Shown: positions 15,922 through 26,018 of the stretch, in pieces
How positions within the stretch are numbered: position 1 is the first letter of the stretch
Layout of the letters: each line of letters begins with the position of its first letter
Assembly: GCA_900102065.1 (NCBI GenBank)
Contig: FMVK01000007.1
Location: forward strand, 1 to 64,000
Direction of reading: 5' to 3'
DNA: 64,000 nt
Source of the DNA: Lachnospiraceae bacterium XPB1003
GTDB taxonomy: Bacteria; Bacillota; Clostridia; Lachnospirales; Lachnospiraceae
Position numbers and translations under genes: made by a program
Notes under the pieces: model-generated
The model's input: only the letters and a program-made list of their open reading frames with translations
Told to the model about the DNA's origin: nothing
Databases searched by the model: none

Positions 15922-18654
15922 ATGAGTGTTAAGAAGAAAAAGAAGAGGTCGAGGTCATACAGAGCTGCAGAGGCAAAAAGAAAAAAGGCTATAATGGCAG
16001 CGGGGCTGAAGGAGACAGAGAGTGCTTCAGGGATCGCTTCGGAGACTGCTTCGGAGACTGCTTTTATAGAAGAAAAAGATATTGTTGAAAGAGCAGAGCT
16101 TGCAGTTGCGGAGATGGTGGAGGCGAAGACTGATAAATCCGATGTGAAGTCTGCGACTGAGTCTAAGGCGGGCGAAGCTGTTGCTGAGAAGATGGGGAAA
16201 AAGACAGAGAAAGCTCCCGAGAAGTCCGGGGAGACATCTGAGCATGTAGAAAAGCCTGCTCATCCTGTTTGGGGCACTGTTCTTCTCGCTTTTTTCTTAA
16301 GTTTATCTTTCTTTTTCACGGAAACGGTATTCAAGCTTGCGGTGGAAAGTATGCATGACCCCGTTTCCTTCGCGGTCATGGGATTGTTTTCTTTAAGTGC
16401 AGGCTTTCTTACGGCATCACTTATTTCTCTTTTTCCGAGAAAGGCGGCAAAGGTGCTTTCGCCTCTGGTGCTTGTTGTATTATTCTTCGTATTTCTTATT
16501 GAGTTCCTTATCTGCAGACAGTTTAAAGTGGCTTATGATATAAATACCATATTCAATGCCGCTACGGATGCACTTGGCGGATTTAAGAGCGATATCGCGG
16601 CGCTTATCTTTTGTGCCGACGGCATCACGCATATACTTCTTTTTGCTATCCCCATGTTACTTTGGGCAGTCCTTGGAAAAAGGATCACGCCGGTATTATC
16701 GGAAAGAGGCATCTTCGGAAAGTGCGGGCATAAGGCGGCCTGCGGTTTTGGAATATCTTTTACGGTTGCGGCAGCAGCGTATGCCGGCGCGCTTGTTATG
16801 ATCCTGGGATATGGGATCTTCTCTTCTGCTTATACCGATCAGTATAATTTTGAAGCTGCCGTGTCGGATTTCGGCCTCGGAACGGCGGTTAGACTTGATG
16901 TTAAGAATATAGTGGCGTCAAGAACGGCAGGGCCTGAATTTGAAACAGGATATGATACATTTGCAGCAGCAGGTGCGGATCAGTCCTGGAGTTCTTCGGG
17001 AAGTCTTTATTCGGGCGGTTTTTCTGCAGGAGTTACGGGACAGACTGTATCGGGAGATTCTCCTGCATCTGCGGGCGGCAGTACAAATTATAATGCGGGA
17101 AAGACCGGCGGGGCAGGAAACGGTCAGGTATCCAGGATCTCGGGTACCGGTGACCCCTCGTCCATGGTCACATCCGGCGGGAACGGTTATGGTATCACGG
17201 AGGCGGCTGCAGATCTTACAGCGGGAGCAGGAAGCCTTAATGATTTTGTAAATGTGCAGGGCGGTGATTTCCCCGTCTCCGGGAATTCTGTTTCCGGAAA
17301 TACTGGAAGCCTTCTTCCGGTATATGGTGCGGGCGCTTCAATGGATCCCGCATCCTACGGTTACAGTGTATCGGATATTGATTTTAATGCTCTTGCTGCG
17401 GCAGGCGGTAAGGTGGGCGAGGTTGATGCCTATGTAGCTTCGCTCCAGCCCTCCAGACAGAATCCCTACACGGGAATGTTTAAAGGAAAGAATCTTATCG
17501 TTATCTGCGCGGAAGCTTTTTCCGGACCGAATGTCATAGATCCCGATCTTACACCGACGCTGTACAGACTTTCCACAAAGGGGATCAATTTTAACAACTA
17601 TTATCAGCAGTCTACGGCGGGAACCACAGGTGGAGAATATCAGCTGCTTTTCGGACTCCTTCCCACTTCCGGCGGAAGCTCGGTCCGTACTATCACGGCC
17701 AACGGTACCCATACCAACATAGGGGCCATGTTAAATGACGAAGGCTACTACGGCATGGCTTTTCATAACGGATCCTATACGTATTACCACAGGAATGAGA
17801 CCCACAATAAGCTCGGTTACAGCGAGGGATTTATGGGAATGGGCAACGGCATGGAGCAATTCGTCGGAAAGAAGTGGCCGGAGAGCGATGTGGAGATGAT
17901 GCAGGGAACGCTGCCCATGTACATCGATCGTCAGCCTTTTTCCGTATATTATATGTCTGTCAGCGGACACAGCGGCTATACTTTCGGAACCAATGCGATG
18001 TCGAAGAAGAACAAGGATGCTGTGGAAGCCTGGTGTGAAGAGAAGGGGCTTCAGTATTCCGAAGAAGTCAAGGCATATCTGGCTGCCAATCTTGAACTGG
18101 AGAATGCGGTTACTTATATAGTAGAAACTCTGGAGGAAAAGGGGATAGCAGATGATACGGTGATCTGTATCAATGCCGATCATTTCCCTTACGGTCTGGA
18201 TAAGGATGCCTCTATCGGAAATATGCCCTATCTGTCGGAACTGTACGGATATCCCGTGACAACATATGAAGAACGCGACAGGAACCGCGCCATCATCTGG
18301 AGCGGAATGCTGGAGAAATATGCGCCCATAGAAGTTAACACCCCGGCGTCCTCCATCGACCTGCTTCCCACTCTCTGCAATCTCTTTGATACGGATTGGG
18401 ATTCAAGACTTTATCCCGGACGTGATGTATTTTCGGATGCGCTTCCGGTGGCTTTCAATACCAATTACGATTGGAAGACCGATCTGGGTACGTACAATGC
18501 CGCAAAGAAGACTTTTACCCCGGTAAATGATCAGGTAGTGATCCCGGATGGATATGTTGCGGGAGTTTCTTCATTAGTAAAGAACAAGATCACATTCTGT
18601 AAATCGGTGCTTAACTACGACTACTATACGCATGTATATGCCGATACACAATAA
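15922..18654 (+). CDS. LtaS-like membrane sulfatase-fold phosphotransferase
   Basis: The start is the ATG at 15922, seven bases behind GAGGAG; the ATG at 15916 is too close. The protein has about 910 residues. A long charged Lys/Glu/Ala N-terminus (1-115) is followed by about five membrane helices (115-310), a Gly/Ser-rich linker (about 320-500) and an extracellular sulfatase-type domain (about 520-900). That domain shows NLIVICAEAFSGPNV, the nucleophile region QQSTAGTTGGEYQLLFG, HNGSYTYYHRN and INADHFPYG, which match the metal and phosphoglycerol sites of lipoteichoic acid synthases. It probably transfers phosphoglycerol or a related group to a surface polymer. The N-terminal extension and linker are unusually long. 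Confidence 0.88.
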   Translation: MSVKKKKKRSRSYRAAEAKRKKAIMAAGLKETESASGIASETASETAFIEEKDIVERAELAVAEMVEAKTDKSDVKSATESKAGEAVAEKMGKKTEKAPEKSGETSEHVEKPAHPVWGTVLLAFFLSLSFFFTETVFKLAVESMHDPVSFAVMGLFSLSAGFLTASLISLFPRKAAKVLSPLVLVVLFFVFLIEFLICRQFKVAYDINTIFNAATDALGGFKSDIAALIFCADGITHILLFAIPMLLWAVLGKRITPVLSERGIFGKCGHKAACGFGISFTVAAAAYAGALVMILGYGIFSSAYTDQYNFEAAVSDFGLGTAVRLDVKNIVASRTAGPEFETGYDTFAAAGADQSWSSSGSLYSGGFSAGVTGQTVSGDSPASAGGSTNYNAGKTGGAGNGQVSRISGTGDPSSMVTSGGNGYGITEAAADLTAGAGSLNDFVNVQGGDFPVSGNSVSGNTGSLLPVYGAGASMDPASYGYSVSDIDFNALAAAGGKVGEVDAYVASLQPSRQNPYTGMFKGKNLIVICAEAFSGPNVIDPDLTPTLYRLSTKGINFNNYYQQSTAGTTGGEYQLLFGLLPTSGGSSVRTITANGTHTNIGAMLNDEGYYGMAFHNGSYTYYHRNETHNKLGYSEGFMGMGNGMEQFVGKKWPESDVEMMQGTLPMYIDRQPFSVYYMSVSGHSGYTFGTNAMSKKNKDAVEAWCEEKGLQYSEEVKAYLAANLELENAVTYIVETLEEKGIADDTVICINADHFPYGLDKDASIGNMPYLSELYGYPVTTYEERDRNRAIIWSGMLEKYAPIEVNTPASSIDLLPTLCNLFDTDWDSRLYPGRDVFSDALPVAFNTNYDWKTDLGTYNAAKKTFTPVNDQVVIPDGYVAGVSSLVKNKITFCKSVLNYDYYTHVYADTQ

Positions 18655-18664
18655 CTTGTGGTCG

Positions 18665-18720
18665 ATTTCGCCTTTCCGTCACTGTGCACAGAAAGTGGTC
18701 GGAAAAGCGACGAAATTTTT
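18665..18720 (+). terminator. Probable terminator behind the LtaS-like gene
   Basis: ATTTCG...TTTCCG pairs with CGGAAA...CGAAAT across an interrupted stem and runs into five T. It closes the preceding gene, just before the ribosomal promoter. Confidence 0.6.
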
Positions 18721-18731
18721 ATAAAAACTTC

Positions 18732-18760
18732 TTGCAATTTGTCAGAGGCTGGTTTATAAT
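18732..18760 (+). promoter_or_regulatory. Main promoter of the ribosomal superoperon
   Basis: A -35 box TTGCAA (18732-18737) and a perfect -10 box TATAAT (18755-18760) are separated by 17 bp. Transcription would start near 18767, about 300 bases before rpsJ. Confidence 0.88.
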
Positions 18761-18766
18761 AGCCCT

Positions 18767-19074
18767 TGCTGTGACATGATAGCTGTGAAGCGTGAGGTTG
18801 CCGTCAAACCGAAAATAATAAGGAATGACGGGTTTTCCGCTGAGCGAATGTCAGTAGCGGGAATAAGTTTTACCCGCAAAAATATTGACGACAAGTCACT
18901 GTACAGATAGGAACCGTCCGGAGAGATCCGGAAACGACGCGTGGTTCTGCGTCTTTTTTAAAGAAAAGGCAGGACACACACGGGAGGGTGGATGAGATGC
19001 CCGGTCAGGAGACAGACATCAAATCCAAATGTGTACAGTCGCCGCTTGTAAAAAACAGAGAGGAGACTTTTTTT
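18767..19074 (+). promoter_or_regulatory. S10-operon leader with an attenuator-like hairpin
   Basis: The leader of about 300 nt before rpsJ has small stems, among them CCGG-AGAGAT-CCGG at 18918-18931, and a GACGC/GCGTC hairpin followed by six T (18936-18959) that looks like an intrinsic terminator. S10 leaders are known in several bacteria to be controlled by a ribosomal protein (L4 in E. coli); which protein would act here cannot be read. An open frame runs into rpsJ from 18988, but the ribosome site favours the start at 19075. Confidence 0.6.
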
Positions 19075-19389
19075 ATGCAGGCAAACCAGAAAATGAGAGT
19101 AATCCTGAAAGCGTATGATCATCAGCTGATCGACGCTGCTGCAAGGAAGATCATCGACAGCGTAAAGAAGAACGGAGGAGCTGTAAGCGGTCCCGTTCCC
19201 CTTCCTACAAAGAAGGAAGTTGTTACGATCCTTCGTGCAGTCCACAAATACAAGGATTCAAGAGAACAGTTCGAGCAGAGAACACACAAGAGACTGATCG
19301 ACATTCTCAATCCCTCATCGAAGATCACAGAGTCTTTACAGAAGATGGATCTTCCTGCGGGTGTATATGTGGAAATCAAGATGCAGTAA
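19075..19389 (+). CDS. rpsJ: 30S ribosomal protein S10
   Basis: S10 sits in the head of the small subunit and also joins NusB in transcription antitermination. The 104 residues contain the conserved [36 protein letters not shown] and [10 protein letters not shown]. The start at 19075 is chosen because AGGAGA lies 8 bases upstream and S10 proteins begin here; a longer frame from 18988 lacks support. It is the first gene of the S10 operon, behind a leader with a possible attenuator. A gap of 192 bp without a gene separates it from rplC. Confidence 0.96.
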   Translation: MQANQKMRVILKAYDHQLIDAAARKIIDSVKKNGGAVSGPVPLPTKKEVVTILRAVHKYKDSREQFEQRTHKRLIDILNPSSKITESLQKMDLPAGVYVEIKMQ

Positions 19390-19581
19390 CAAAAACCTCT
19401 ACTAAACTTAATGTATCCGTAACACACGGTACTGCAGCAACAAAGCAATACCGCAGAGATACCGCTTAGTGGACAAAAACCGTGATCGCAGACAACACGA
19501 AAGAGGCTGTCACCCGAGAGGGCGGGAAAGATATTTCCCATGAGATCCGGACAAAAGAAAGAAAGAGAGGCAATAAAAGGT

Positions 19582-20265
19582 ATGAAGAAAGCTATTTTAG
19601 CGACAAAGGTCGGAATGACACAGATCTTCGCTGAAGACGGCGCGCTTATCCCTGTAACTGTTCTTCAGGCAGGTCCGTGCGTTGTAACTCAGGTTAAGAC
19701 CGTAGAGAACGACGGCTATGATGCTGTTCAGGTTGGATACGGCGATGCCAAGGAGAAGACAGTCAACAGAGACAAGGCAGGCAGAAAGGAAGTGTTCCAC
19801 CGCCACGGCGTTAACAAGGCCGGACAGGGCCAGTTCAAGAAAGCCGGCGTTGATTGCAAGAAGTATTTAAGAGAGTTCCGTTTCGAGAATTCATCCGAAT
19901 ACGCTCCTGCTCAGGAGATCAAGGCAGACATCTTCGCAGTTGGCGATAAGGTAGATGCTTCCGCTATTTCAAGAGGCAAGGGATTCCAGGGCGCCATCAA
20001 GCGTCACGGCCAGTCCAGAGGACCTATGATGCACGGTTCCAAGTATCACCGTCATGCAGGTTCCAACGGTGCATGTTCTTCACCCAGCCGCGTGTTCAAG
20101 GGCAAGCACATGCCCGGACATATGGGAGCTGTTGAAGTTACCGTAAGAAACCTTGAAGTAGTAAGAGTTGATGCTGACAAGAACCTGCTCCTTGTTAAGG
20201 GTGCTGTTCCCGGAGCAAAGAAGGCTCTTATCACTATCAAAGAAACAACGAAAGCAGAAGCTTAA
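19582..20265 (+). CDS. rplC: 50S ribosomal protein L3
   Basis: L3 is an early assembly protein whose loop reaches the peptidyl-transferase centre. The start is placed at the ATG of [20 protein letters not shown], the family's usual N-terminus; an extension from 19540 is not conserved. The internal signature [23 protein letters not shown] and the segment [23 protein letters not shown] are present (given in part). Length is 227 aa, normal for the family. It is followed by rplD after 20 bp in the usual order. Confidence 0.96.
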   Translation: MKKAILATKVGMTQIFAEDGALIPVTVLQAGPCVVTQVKTVENDGYDAVQVGYGDAKEKTVNRDKAGRKEVFHRHGVNKAGQGQFKKAGVDCKKYLREFRFENSSEYAPAQEIKADIFAVGDKVDASAISRGKGFQGAIKRHGQSRGPMMHGSKYHRHAGSNGACSSPSRVFKGKHMPGHMGAVEVTVRNLEVVRVDADKNLLLVKGAVPGAKKALITIKETTKAEA

Positions 20266-20285
20266 GCGAAAGGAGGAATTTTACA

Positions 20286-20906
20286 ATGGCTACAGTATCT
20301 GTTGTAAATATGGAAGGCAAAGAAGTAGGCACGATCGACTTAAGCGATGCAGTATTCGGTGCAAAGATCAACGAGCATCTTGTACATCTCGCAGTCGTTC
20401 AGCAGCTTGCAAACTCCAGACAGGGAACTCAGAAGGCTAAGACACGTTCTGAGGTATCCGGAGGCGGAAGAAAGCCCTGGAGACAGAAGGGAACCGGCCA
20501 CGCAAGACAGGGTTCGATCAGAGCTCCGCAGTGGAAGGGCGGCGGAGTGGTATTCGCTCCCGTTCCCAGAGATTACACTCTCAAGATGAACAAGAAGGAA
20601 AAGCAGGCAGCTATAAAGAGTGCTCTTACCGATAAGGTTCAGAAGTCACAGCTTGTTGTAGTAGATGAGATCAAGCTTGACGAGATCAAGACAAAGAGAT
20701 TTGCAGAAGTCCTTAAGAACATCAAGGCTGACAAGGCTCTTGTGGTTATGGGAAGCAAGGATGACACAGTTATCCGTTCCGCTAGAAACATCGCAGACAC
20801 AAAGACAGCTCTTCCCGAGACTATCAATGTATACGATGTTATGAAGGCCGGCACACTCGTTCTTACAAAGGACGCAGTCGCTAAGATCGAGGAGGTATAC
20901 GCATAA
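20286..20906 (+). CDS. rplD: 50S ribosomal protein L4
   Basis: L4 lines the peptide exit tunnel and in E. coli also represses the S10 operon. The 206 residues start [15 protein letters not shown] and show the tunnel-loop signature [20 protein letters not shown] followed by [24 protein letters not shown] precedes the ATG. The stop overlaps the rplW start by one base (TAATG), which implies coupled translation. Confidence 0.96.
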   Translation: MATVSVVNMEGKEVGTIDLSDAVFGAKINEHLVHLAVVQQLANSRQGTQKAKTRSEVSGGGRKPWRQKGTGHARQGSIRAPQWKGGGVVFAPVPRDYTLKMNKKEKQAAIKSALTDKVQKSQLVVVDEIKLDEIKTKRFAEVLKNIKADKALVVMGSKDDTVIRSARNIADTKTALPETINVYDVMKAGTLVLTKDAVAKIEEVYA

Positions 20907-21205
20907 TGGCAGACATTAAGTATTATGACGTCATCTTAAAGCCGCTCGTAACAGAAAAGAGTATGAACGGTATGGCATTAAAGAAGTATTCATTCCTTGT
21001 AAATCCTGAAGCAAACAAGTCACAGATCAAGGATGCTGTTGAGAAGATGTTTGAAGGTGTTAAGGTTTCAAAGGTTAACACCCTTAATCAGGAAGGAAAG
21101 AATAAGAGACGCGGAGCAGTAACAGGAAAGACAGCCAAGACAAAGAAGGCTATCGTTACTCTCACAGAGGACAGCAAGGATATCGAGATCTTCGCAGGAC
21201 TCTAA
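20906..21205 (+). CDS. rplW: 50S ribosomal protein L23
   Basis: L23 is the docking site for signal recognition particle and trigger factor at the tunnel exit. The 99 residues show [15 protein letters not shown] at the start and [23 protein letters not shown] in the middle (given in part), both typical. It shares one base with the end of rplD. A gap of 77 bp follows before rplB. Confidence 0.96.
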   Translation: MADIKYYDVILKPLVTEKSMNGMALKKYSFLVNPEANKSQIKDAVEKMFEGVKVSKVNTLNQEGKNKRRGAVTGKTAKTKKAIVTLTEDSKDIEIFAGL

Positions 21206-21282
21206 AGCGCAGGGATCCCTCCCGAGGATCCGGATAAACACAGTAAAGTGTGATAATAAACATCAAAAGGAGAAAGATAGAA

Positions 21283-22125
21283 ATGGGAATTAAGACATAC
21301 AACCCATATACACCGTCCAGAAGAAACATGACGGTTTCCGACTTCTCAGAGATCACAACGCAGACACCGGAAAAGAGCCTGCTCGTATCCAAGAAGAAGA
21401 CAGCCGGAAGAAATAACCAGGGTAAGATCACTGTCAGACATCACGGCGGCGGAAACAGACAGAAGTACAGACTTATCGATTTCAAGCGTCAGAAAGATGA
21501 TATCCCTGCAAAGGTAGTAAGCATCGAGTACGATCCTAACAGAACAGCTAATATCGCACTTATCTGCTACGCAGACGGCGTAAAGAGCTACATCATCGCT
21601 CCTCAGGGCCTTGAAGTTGGAATGAAGATCATGAACGGACCCAAGGCTGAAGTACGTACAGGAAACTGCCTCCCGTTATCAGAGATCCCCATCGGTGCGA
21701 TGGTTCACAACATCGAGCTTATGCCCGGCAGAGGCGGCCAGATGGTAAGAGCAGCAGGTAACGGTGCGCAGCTCATGGCTAAGGAAGGTAAGTATGCAAC
21801 ACTTCGTCTTCCTTCAGGCGAGATGAGAATGGTTCCCATCGAGTGCCGTGCAAGCATCGGTGTAGTAGGAAACGGTGAGCACAACCTCGTTAACTACGGT
21901 AAGGCCGGACGTGTTCGTCATATGGGTGTTCGTCCTACAGTCCGCGGTTCGGTTATGAACCCGAATGATCATCCTCACGGTGGTGGTGAAGGTAAGACAG
22001 GAATCGGTCGTCCCGGTCCTACAACCCCTTGGGGTAAGCCCGCTCTTGGTCTTAAGACCAGAAAGGCTAAGAAGCATTCCAACAAGCTGATCGTCAGAAG
22101 ACGTAACGGCAAGGCAATAAAGTAA
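21283..22125 (+). CDS. rplB: 50S ribosomal protein L2
   Basis: L2 supports subunit joining and the peptidyl-transferase centre. The start at 21283 ([20 protein letters not shown]) has AAAGGAGA nearby and is the family's N-terminus; the upstream extension [11 protein letters not shown] is rejected. The product has 280 aa. The signature [19 protein letters not shown] includes the conserved histidine near residue 230. It lies in the usual place between rplW and rpsS. Confidence 0.96.
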   Translation: MGIKTYNPYTPSRRNMTVSDFSEITTQTPEKSLLVSKKKTAGRNNQGKITVRHHGGGNRQKYRLIDFKRQKDDIPAKVVSIEYDPNRTANIALICYADGVKSYIIAPQGLEVGMKIMNGPKAEVRTGNCLPLSEIPIGAMVHNIELMPGRGGQMVRAAGNGAQLMAKEGKYATLRLPSGEMRMVPIECRASIGVVGNGEHNLVNYGKAGRVRHMGVRPTVRGSVMNPNDHPHGGGEGKTGIGRPGPTTPWGKPALGLKTRKAKKHSNKLIVRRRNGKAIK

Positions 22126-22147
22126 TCGCGGATAAGGAGGCAGACAA

Positions 22148-22432
22148 ATGGCAAGATCATTAAAGAAAGGTCCTTTTGCTGATCAGAGTTTACTCAAGGC
22201 AGTAGACGCTATGAATGCATCAGGCAAGAAGCAGGCGATCAAGACTTGGTCACGCCGCTCCACAATCTTCCCCTCATTCGTGGGACTTACGATTGCGGTA
22301 TATGACGGACGCAAGCATGTGCCTGTATATGTAACAGAAGATATGGTAGGCCATAAGCTCGGCGAGTTCGTTCCTACACGTACTTTCCGCGGCCACAAGG
22401 CTGAAGATAAGAAGACGGCAGTCAAGAATTAA
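22148..22432 (+). CDS. rpsS: 30S ribosomal protein S19
   Basis: S19 is in the head of the small subunit, with S13, near the decoding tRNAs. The 94 residues begin [20 protein letters not shown] and contain [20 protein letters not shown] and [12 protein letters not shown], all typical. An AAGGAGG site precedes it. The order rplB-rpsS-rplV is standard. Confidence 0.96.
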   Translation: MARSLKKGPFADQSLLKAVDAMNASGKKQAIKTWSRRSTIFPSFVGLTIAVYDGRKHVPVYVTEDMVGHKLGEFVPTRTFRGHKAEDKKTAVKN

Positions 22433-22452
22433 CAGGAGGGCTAAAGTAAACT

Positions 22453-22848
22453 ATGGCTAAAGGACATAGATCTCAAATTAAGAGAGAGAGAAACGCACAG
22501 AAAGATACGAGGCCCTCAGCAAAGTTATCTTATGCGAGAGTTTCGGTACAGAAGGCATGTTTCGTACTTGATGCGATCAGAGGCAAGGATGTAACAACAG
22601 CAAAGGCTATCCTCGAGTACAATCCGAGATATGCTTCCTCGCTCATCAAGAAGCTTCTTGATTCTGCAATAGCTAACGCAGAGAACAACAACGGAATGAA
22701 TCCGGATAACCTCTATGTGGCAGAGTGCTTTGCCAACAAGGGACCGACAATGAAGAGAATCCATCCCAGGGCGCAGGGCCGTGCTTACAGGATCGAAAAG
22801 AGAGTAAGCCACATCACGATCGTTCTGGACGAGAAAGGAGCTAAGTAA
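22453..22848 (+). CDS. rplV: 50S ribosomal protein L22
   Basis: L22 lines the exit tunnel with L4; its hairpin loop is a site of macrolide-resistance changes in other species. The 131 residues show [20 protein letters not shown] and the C-terminal signature [19 protein letters not shown]. The N-terminus ([20 protein letters not shown]) is about 15 residues longer than in E. coli. Three bases separate it from rpsC. Confidence 0.95.
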   Translation: MAKGHRSQIKRERNAQKDTRPSAKLSYARVSVQKACFVLDAIRGKDVTTAKAILEYNPRYASSLIKKLLDSAIANAENNNGMNPDNLYVAECFANKGPTMKRIHPRAQGRAYRIEKRVSHITIVLDEKGAK

Positions 22849-22850
22849 GT

Positions 22851-23555
22851 ATGGGACAGAAAGTTAATCCTCACGGCTTAAGAGTCGGTGTGATCAAGGA
22901 TTGGGATTCCAAGTGGTACAGCGAAGATAAGTTCGCAGATTACCTTGTAGAGGATCACAAGATCCGTAAGTACTTAAAGAAAAAGCTTTACGCTGCCGGA
23001 ATCTCCAAGATCGAGATCTCCCGTAAGGGTGAGAAGGCTGAAGTGGTTGTTTACACACAGAAGCCCGGTGTTGTGATCGGTAAGGGTGGCGCAGGAATCG
23101 AAGCTACCAAGAAGGCTCTTCAGAAGGAAATCGGCCGCAAGGAGATCTCCCTTGATGTTCAGGAAGTTAAGAAGCCTGATGCTGATGCACAGCTTGTAGC
23201 AGAGAATATTGCAGCGCAGCTTGAGAACCGTGTATCCTTCAGACGTGCAGTAAAGAGCTGCATGACAAGAACAATGAAGAAGGACAACAGAGGAAACTCA
23301 ATCACAGGCGCACTTGGAATCAAAGCATGCGTTTCCGGAAGACTCGGCGGTGCCGATATTGCGAGAAGCGAGTTCTACAGTGACGGAACAATCCCCCTGC
23401 AGACATTACGTGCAGACATTGACTATGGTTTCGCTGAGGCAGATACAACCTACGGTAAGATCGGTGTAAAGGTTTGGATCTACAAAGGCGAGGTACTTCC
23501 TGCAAAGGGAAATAAGGGAGACAATGCGTCTTCTAAGGAAGGGAGCGATAAATAA
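22851..23555 (+). CDS. rpsC: 30S ribosomal protein S3
   Basis: S3 forms part of the mRNA entry channel and has helicase activity with S4 and S5. The 234 residues start [20 protein letters not shown] and contain a KH domain with [11 protein letters not shown] (about 75) and the C-terminal S3 domain ([20 protein letters not shown]). The stop overlaps the rplP start by one base. Confidence 0.96.
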   Translation: MGQKVNPHGLRVGVIKDWDSKWYSEDKFADYLVEDHKIRKYLKKKLYAAGISKIEISRKGEKAEVVVYTQKPGVVIGKGGAGIEATKKALQKEIGRKEISLDVQEVKKPDADAQLVAENIAAQLENRVSFRRAVKSCMTRTMKKDNRGNSITGALGIKACVSGRLGGADIARSEFYSDGTIPLQTLRADIDYGFAEADTTYGKIGVKVWIYKGEVLPAKGNKGDNASSKEGSDK

Positions 23556-24001
23556 TGTTAATGCCGAAGAGAGTTAAGCGCCGCAAGCAGTTCCGCGGCA
23601 ACATGGCCGGAAAGGCTATGAGAGGAAATACGATCAGCAACGGTGAGTTTGGTCTTGTGGCTACAGAGCCTTGCTGGATTAAGTCCAATCAGATTGAGGC
23701 TGCCCGTATTGCGTTAACACGTTACACCAAGAGAGGCGGAAAGACCTGGATCAAGATTTTCCCTGATAAGCCGGTAACATCAAAGCCCGCCGGAACTCGT
23801 ATGGGTTCAGGTAAAGGCGCTCTTGAATTTTGGGTAGCAGTTGTTAAGCCCGGACGCGTTCTTTATGAGATCGCCGGAGTTGCTGAGGCAGACGCAAGAG
23901 AGGCTCTTCGTCTTGCTGCCAACAAGCTTCCCTGCAAGTGCAAGATCGTTTCCAAGGCAGAGCTTGATGCAATAGTGAAGGAAGGCGGTGTAGCTAGATG
24001 A
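23555..24001 (+). CDS. rplP: 50S ribosomal protein L16
   Basis: L16 helps place the A-site tRNA in the large subunit. The 148 residues begin [19 protein letters not shown], the family's normal start, and include GFRPs-like signatures such as [20 protein letters not shown] followed by [15 protein letters not shown]. The last bases ATGA overlap the start of rpmC. Confidence 0.96.
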   Translation: MLMPKRVKRRKQFRGNMAGKAMRGNTISNGEFGLVATEPCWIKSNQIEAARIALTRYTKRGGKTWIKIFPDKPVTSKPAGTRMGSGKGALEFWVAVVKPGRVLYEIAGVAEADAREALRLAANKLPCKCKIVSKAELDAIVKEGGVAR

Positions 24002-24207
24002 AGACAAATAAATATGTTACAGAGCTCGAAGGCAAGACCGCAGCAGAACTGAACAACGATCTTGTCAGCGCTAAGAAAGAACTTTTTAACTTAAGATTCC
24101 AGAACGCTACCAACCAGCTTGATAACACCGCAAGGATCAAGGAAGTACGCAAGAACATCGCGCGCATCCAGACAGTCATGAACGGTAAGATCAAGGCGGA
24201 AGCTTAA
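23998..24207 (+). CDS. rpmC: 50S ribosomal protein L29
   Basis: L29 is a small helical protein beside L23 at the tunnel exit. The 69 residues form the expected helix-turn-helix hairpin, with the signature [20 protein letters not shown] and [14 protein letters not shown]. It overlaps rplP by 4 bp (ATGA). Confidence 0.95.
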   Translation: MKTNKYVTELEGKTAAELNNDLVSAKKELFNLRFQNATNQLDNTARIKEVRKNIARIQTVMNGKIKAEA

Positions 24208-24225
24208 GGGAGAAAGGAGAAGACC

Positions 24226-24483
24226 GTGGAAGAAAGAAACTTAAGAAAAACACGTATCGGCAAGGTTGTCAGCGACAAGATGGACAAGACCATTACTGTA
24301 GCCGTTGAAGACCACGTAAAGCATCCGCTTTATGGCAAGATCATTAAGAATACATACAAGCTCAAAGCCCACGATGAAAAGAACGAAGCCCATACCGGCG
24401 ATACGGTTAAGGTTGAGGAGACCAGACCTCTCTCCAAGGATAAGAGATGGAGACTTGTAAACATCGTTGAGAAAGCTAAATAA
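24226..24483 (+). CDS. rpsQ: 30S ribosomal protein S17
   Basis: S17 is an early 16S-rRNA-binding protein with an OB fold. The start codon is GTG, placed behind GGGAGAAAGGAG. The 85 residues ([20 protein letters not shown]…) contain the signature [20 protein letters not shown]. It has standard spacing to rplN. Confidence 0.95.
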   Translation: MEERNLRKTRIGKVVSDKMDKTITVAVEDHVKHPLYGKIIKNTYKLKAHDEKNEAHTGDTVKVEETRPLSKDKRWRLVNIVEKAK

Positions 24484-24515
24484 GCTTATTTATGGATTTC
24501 GGAAGGAGATAAATC

Positions 24516-24884
24516 ATGGTACAACAGGAAAGCAGGCTGGTCGCCGCTGACAATACCGGCGCAAAGGAACTTCTCTGCATCCGTGTTTCCGGCGGATCTA
24601 CCAGAAGATATGCCCGCATCGGCGACGTGATCGTTGCTTCTGTAAAAGATGCAACACCCGGCGGCGTTGTAAAGAAGGGTGAAGTTGTTAAGGCTGTAGT
24701 AGTTCGCACTGTTAAGGGTGCACACCGTAAAGACGGATCATATATCAAGTTTGACGAAAATGCGGCAGTCATCATCAAGGATGACAATACTCCGCGCGGA
24801 ACCCGTATTTTCGGGCCGGTAGCAAGAGAGCTCAGAGAGAAGCACTTCATGAAGATCGTTTCCCTCGCTCCGGAAGTATTATAA
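24516..24884 (+). CDS. rplN: 50S ribosomal protein L14
   Basis: L14 lies at the subunit interface and touches 16S rRNA. The 122 residues start [20 protein letters not shown] and show [17 protein letters not shown] and the ending [15 protein letters not shown]. The protein is full length. GGAAGGAG precedes the start. Confidence 0.96.
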   Translation: MVQQESRLVAADNTGAKELLCIRVSGGSTRRYARIGDVIVASVKDATPGGVVKKGEVVKAVVVRTVKGAHRKDGSYIKFDENAAVIIKDDNTPRGTRIFGPVARELREKHFMKIVSLAPEVL

Positions 24885-24897
24885 GGAGGACCAGGCT

Positions 24898-25215
24898 ATG
24901 ACAAAGATTAAAGTCGGCGATACCGTAAGGGTTATCGCAGGTGATACGGAAAAAAGCAAGGGTAAGGAAGGCAAGGTCCTTAAGATCGACCACGAAAAAG
25001 GTAAAGTACTTGTGGAAGGCGTAAACAAAGTGACCAAGCACGCTAAGCCTTCAGCACAGAATCAGACGGGCGGCCGCATCGAGAAGGAAGCACCTATCGA
25101 TATTTCCAACGTGATGTATGTTCACAAGGGAAAGCCGACCAGGATCGGATTCAAGATAACCGAAGACGGCAAGAAGGTTCGTGTTGCCAAGTCTACCGGT
25201 GATGTGATCGATTAA
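24898..25215 (+). CDS. rplX: 50S ribosomal protein L24
   Basis: L24 starts 50S assembly and carries a KOW motif, here [21 protein letters not shown] (given in part) near the N-terminus. The 105 residues are of normal length; [13 protein letters not shown] and [15 protein letters not shown] are conserved. A TATAAGGAGG site precedes it. Confidence 0.96.
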   Translation: MTKIKVGDTVRVIAGDTEKSKGKEGKVLKIDHEKGKVLVEGVNKVTKHAKPSAQNQTGGRIEKEAPIDISNVMYVHKGKPTRIGFKITEDGKKVRVAKSTGDVID

Positions 25216-25232
25216 GGAAGGAGACCAGAACA

Positions 25233-25772
25233 TTGAGTAGATTAAAAGATCAGTACAAGAACGAGATCATGGACGCCATGACAAAGAAGTTCGGTTACAA
25301 GAATGTGATGGAGATCCCCAAGATCGATAAGATCGTTATAAATATGGGTGTCGGCGAGGCAAAGGAAAATGCCAAGGCTATGGAAGCTGCAGTAGCTGAC
25401 ATGGAGACCATCACAGGACAGAAGGCCATCGTAACAAAGGCTAAGAAGTCCATCGCTAACTTTAAGCTCCGTGAAGGTCTTGCAATCGGATGCAAGACAA
25501 CACTCCGCGGTGAGAAGATGTACGAGTTCCTTGACAGACTTGTTAACCTCGCACTTCCGCGTGTTCGTGACTTTCACGGTGTAAATCCCAACAGCTTTGA
25601 CGGCAGAGGAAATTACGCACTCGGAATCAAGGAGCAGATCATCTTCCCCGAGATCGAGTACGATAAGGTCGACAAAGTAAGAGGTATGGATATCATCGTT
25701 GTAACGACCGCAAGGACCGATGAGGAAGCAAGAGAGTTACTCAGGCTGTTCGGTATGCCTTTTGAGAAGTAA
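25233..25772 (+). CDS. rplE: 50S ribosomal protein L5
   Basis: L5 binds 5S rRNA and contacts the P-site tRNA. The start codon is TTG, supported by AAGGAAGGAG 9 bases upstream and the absence of a better start. The 179 residues ([16 protein letters not shown]…) include [19 protein letters not shown] and [24 protein letters not shown] start is unusual for this gene. Confidence 0.95.
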   Translation: MSRLKDQYKNEIMDAMTKKFGYKNVMEIPKIDKIVINMGVGEAKENAKAMEAAVADMETITGQKAIVTKAKKSIANFKLREGLAIGCKTTLRGEKMYEFLDRLVNLALPRVRDFHGVNPNSFDGRGNYALGIKEQIIFPEIEYDKVDKVRGMDIIVVTTARTDEEARELLRLFGMPFEK

Positions 25773-25811
25773 GGCTGACAGCGTGTCAATTTCTAAGGAG
25801 GAATAGTTTCA

Positions 25812-25997
25812 ATGGCAAAAATGTCAATGAAGGTTAAGCAATCGCGTACACCGAAGTTCTCAACCAGAGCATATACGCGCTGCAGAATATGCGGAAGACC
25901 TCATTCAGTTCTTAAGAAGTACGGAATCTGCAGAATATGTTTCCGTGAACTTGCAAGCAAGGGTGAGATTCCGGGCGTTAAGAAGGCAAGCTGGTAA
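25812..25997 (+). CDS. rpsZ: 30S ribosomal protein S14, zinc form
   Basis: At 61 residues this is the short S14 type with four cysteines (C24, C27, C40, C43) that bind zinc; the long zinc-free S14 has about 100. It sits in the head of the 30S subunit. GVKKASW at the end is the usual C-terminus. In Firmicutes with both types, zinc limitation makes cells use the other one; no second copy is in this window. Confidence 0.95.
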   Translation: MAKMSMKVKQSRTPKFSTRAYTRCRICGRPHSVLKKYGICRICFRELASKGEIPGVKKASW

Positions 25998-26018
25998 ATC
26001 AGAAGGAGGACAAGCAAG

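Noticed and set aside
18988-19074. N-terminal extension of S10
   Set aside because: The 29 added residues are not found in S10 proteins, and the ribosome site lies before 19075.
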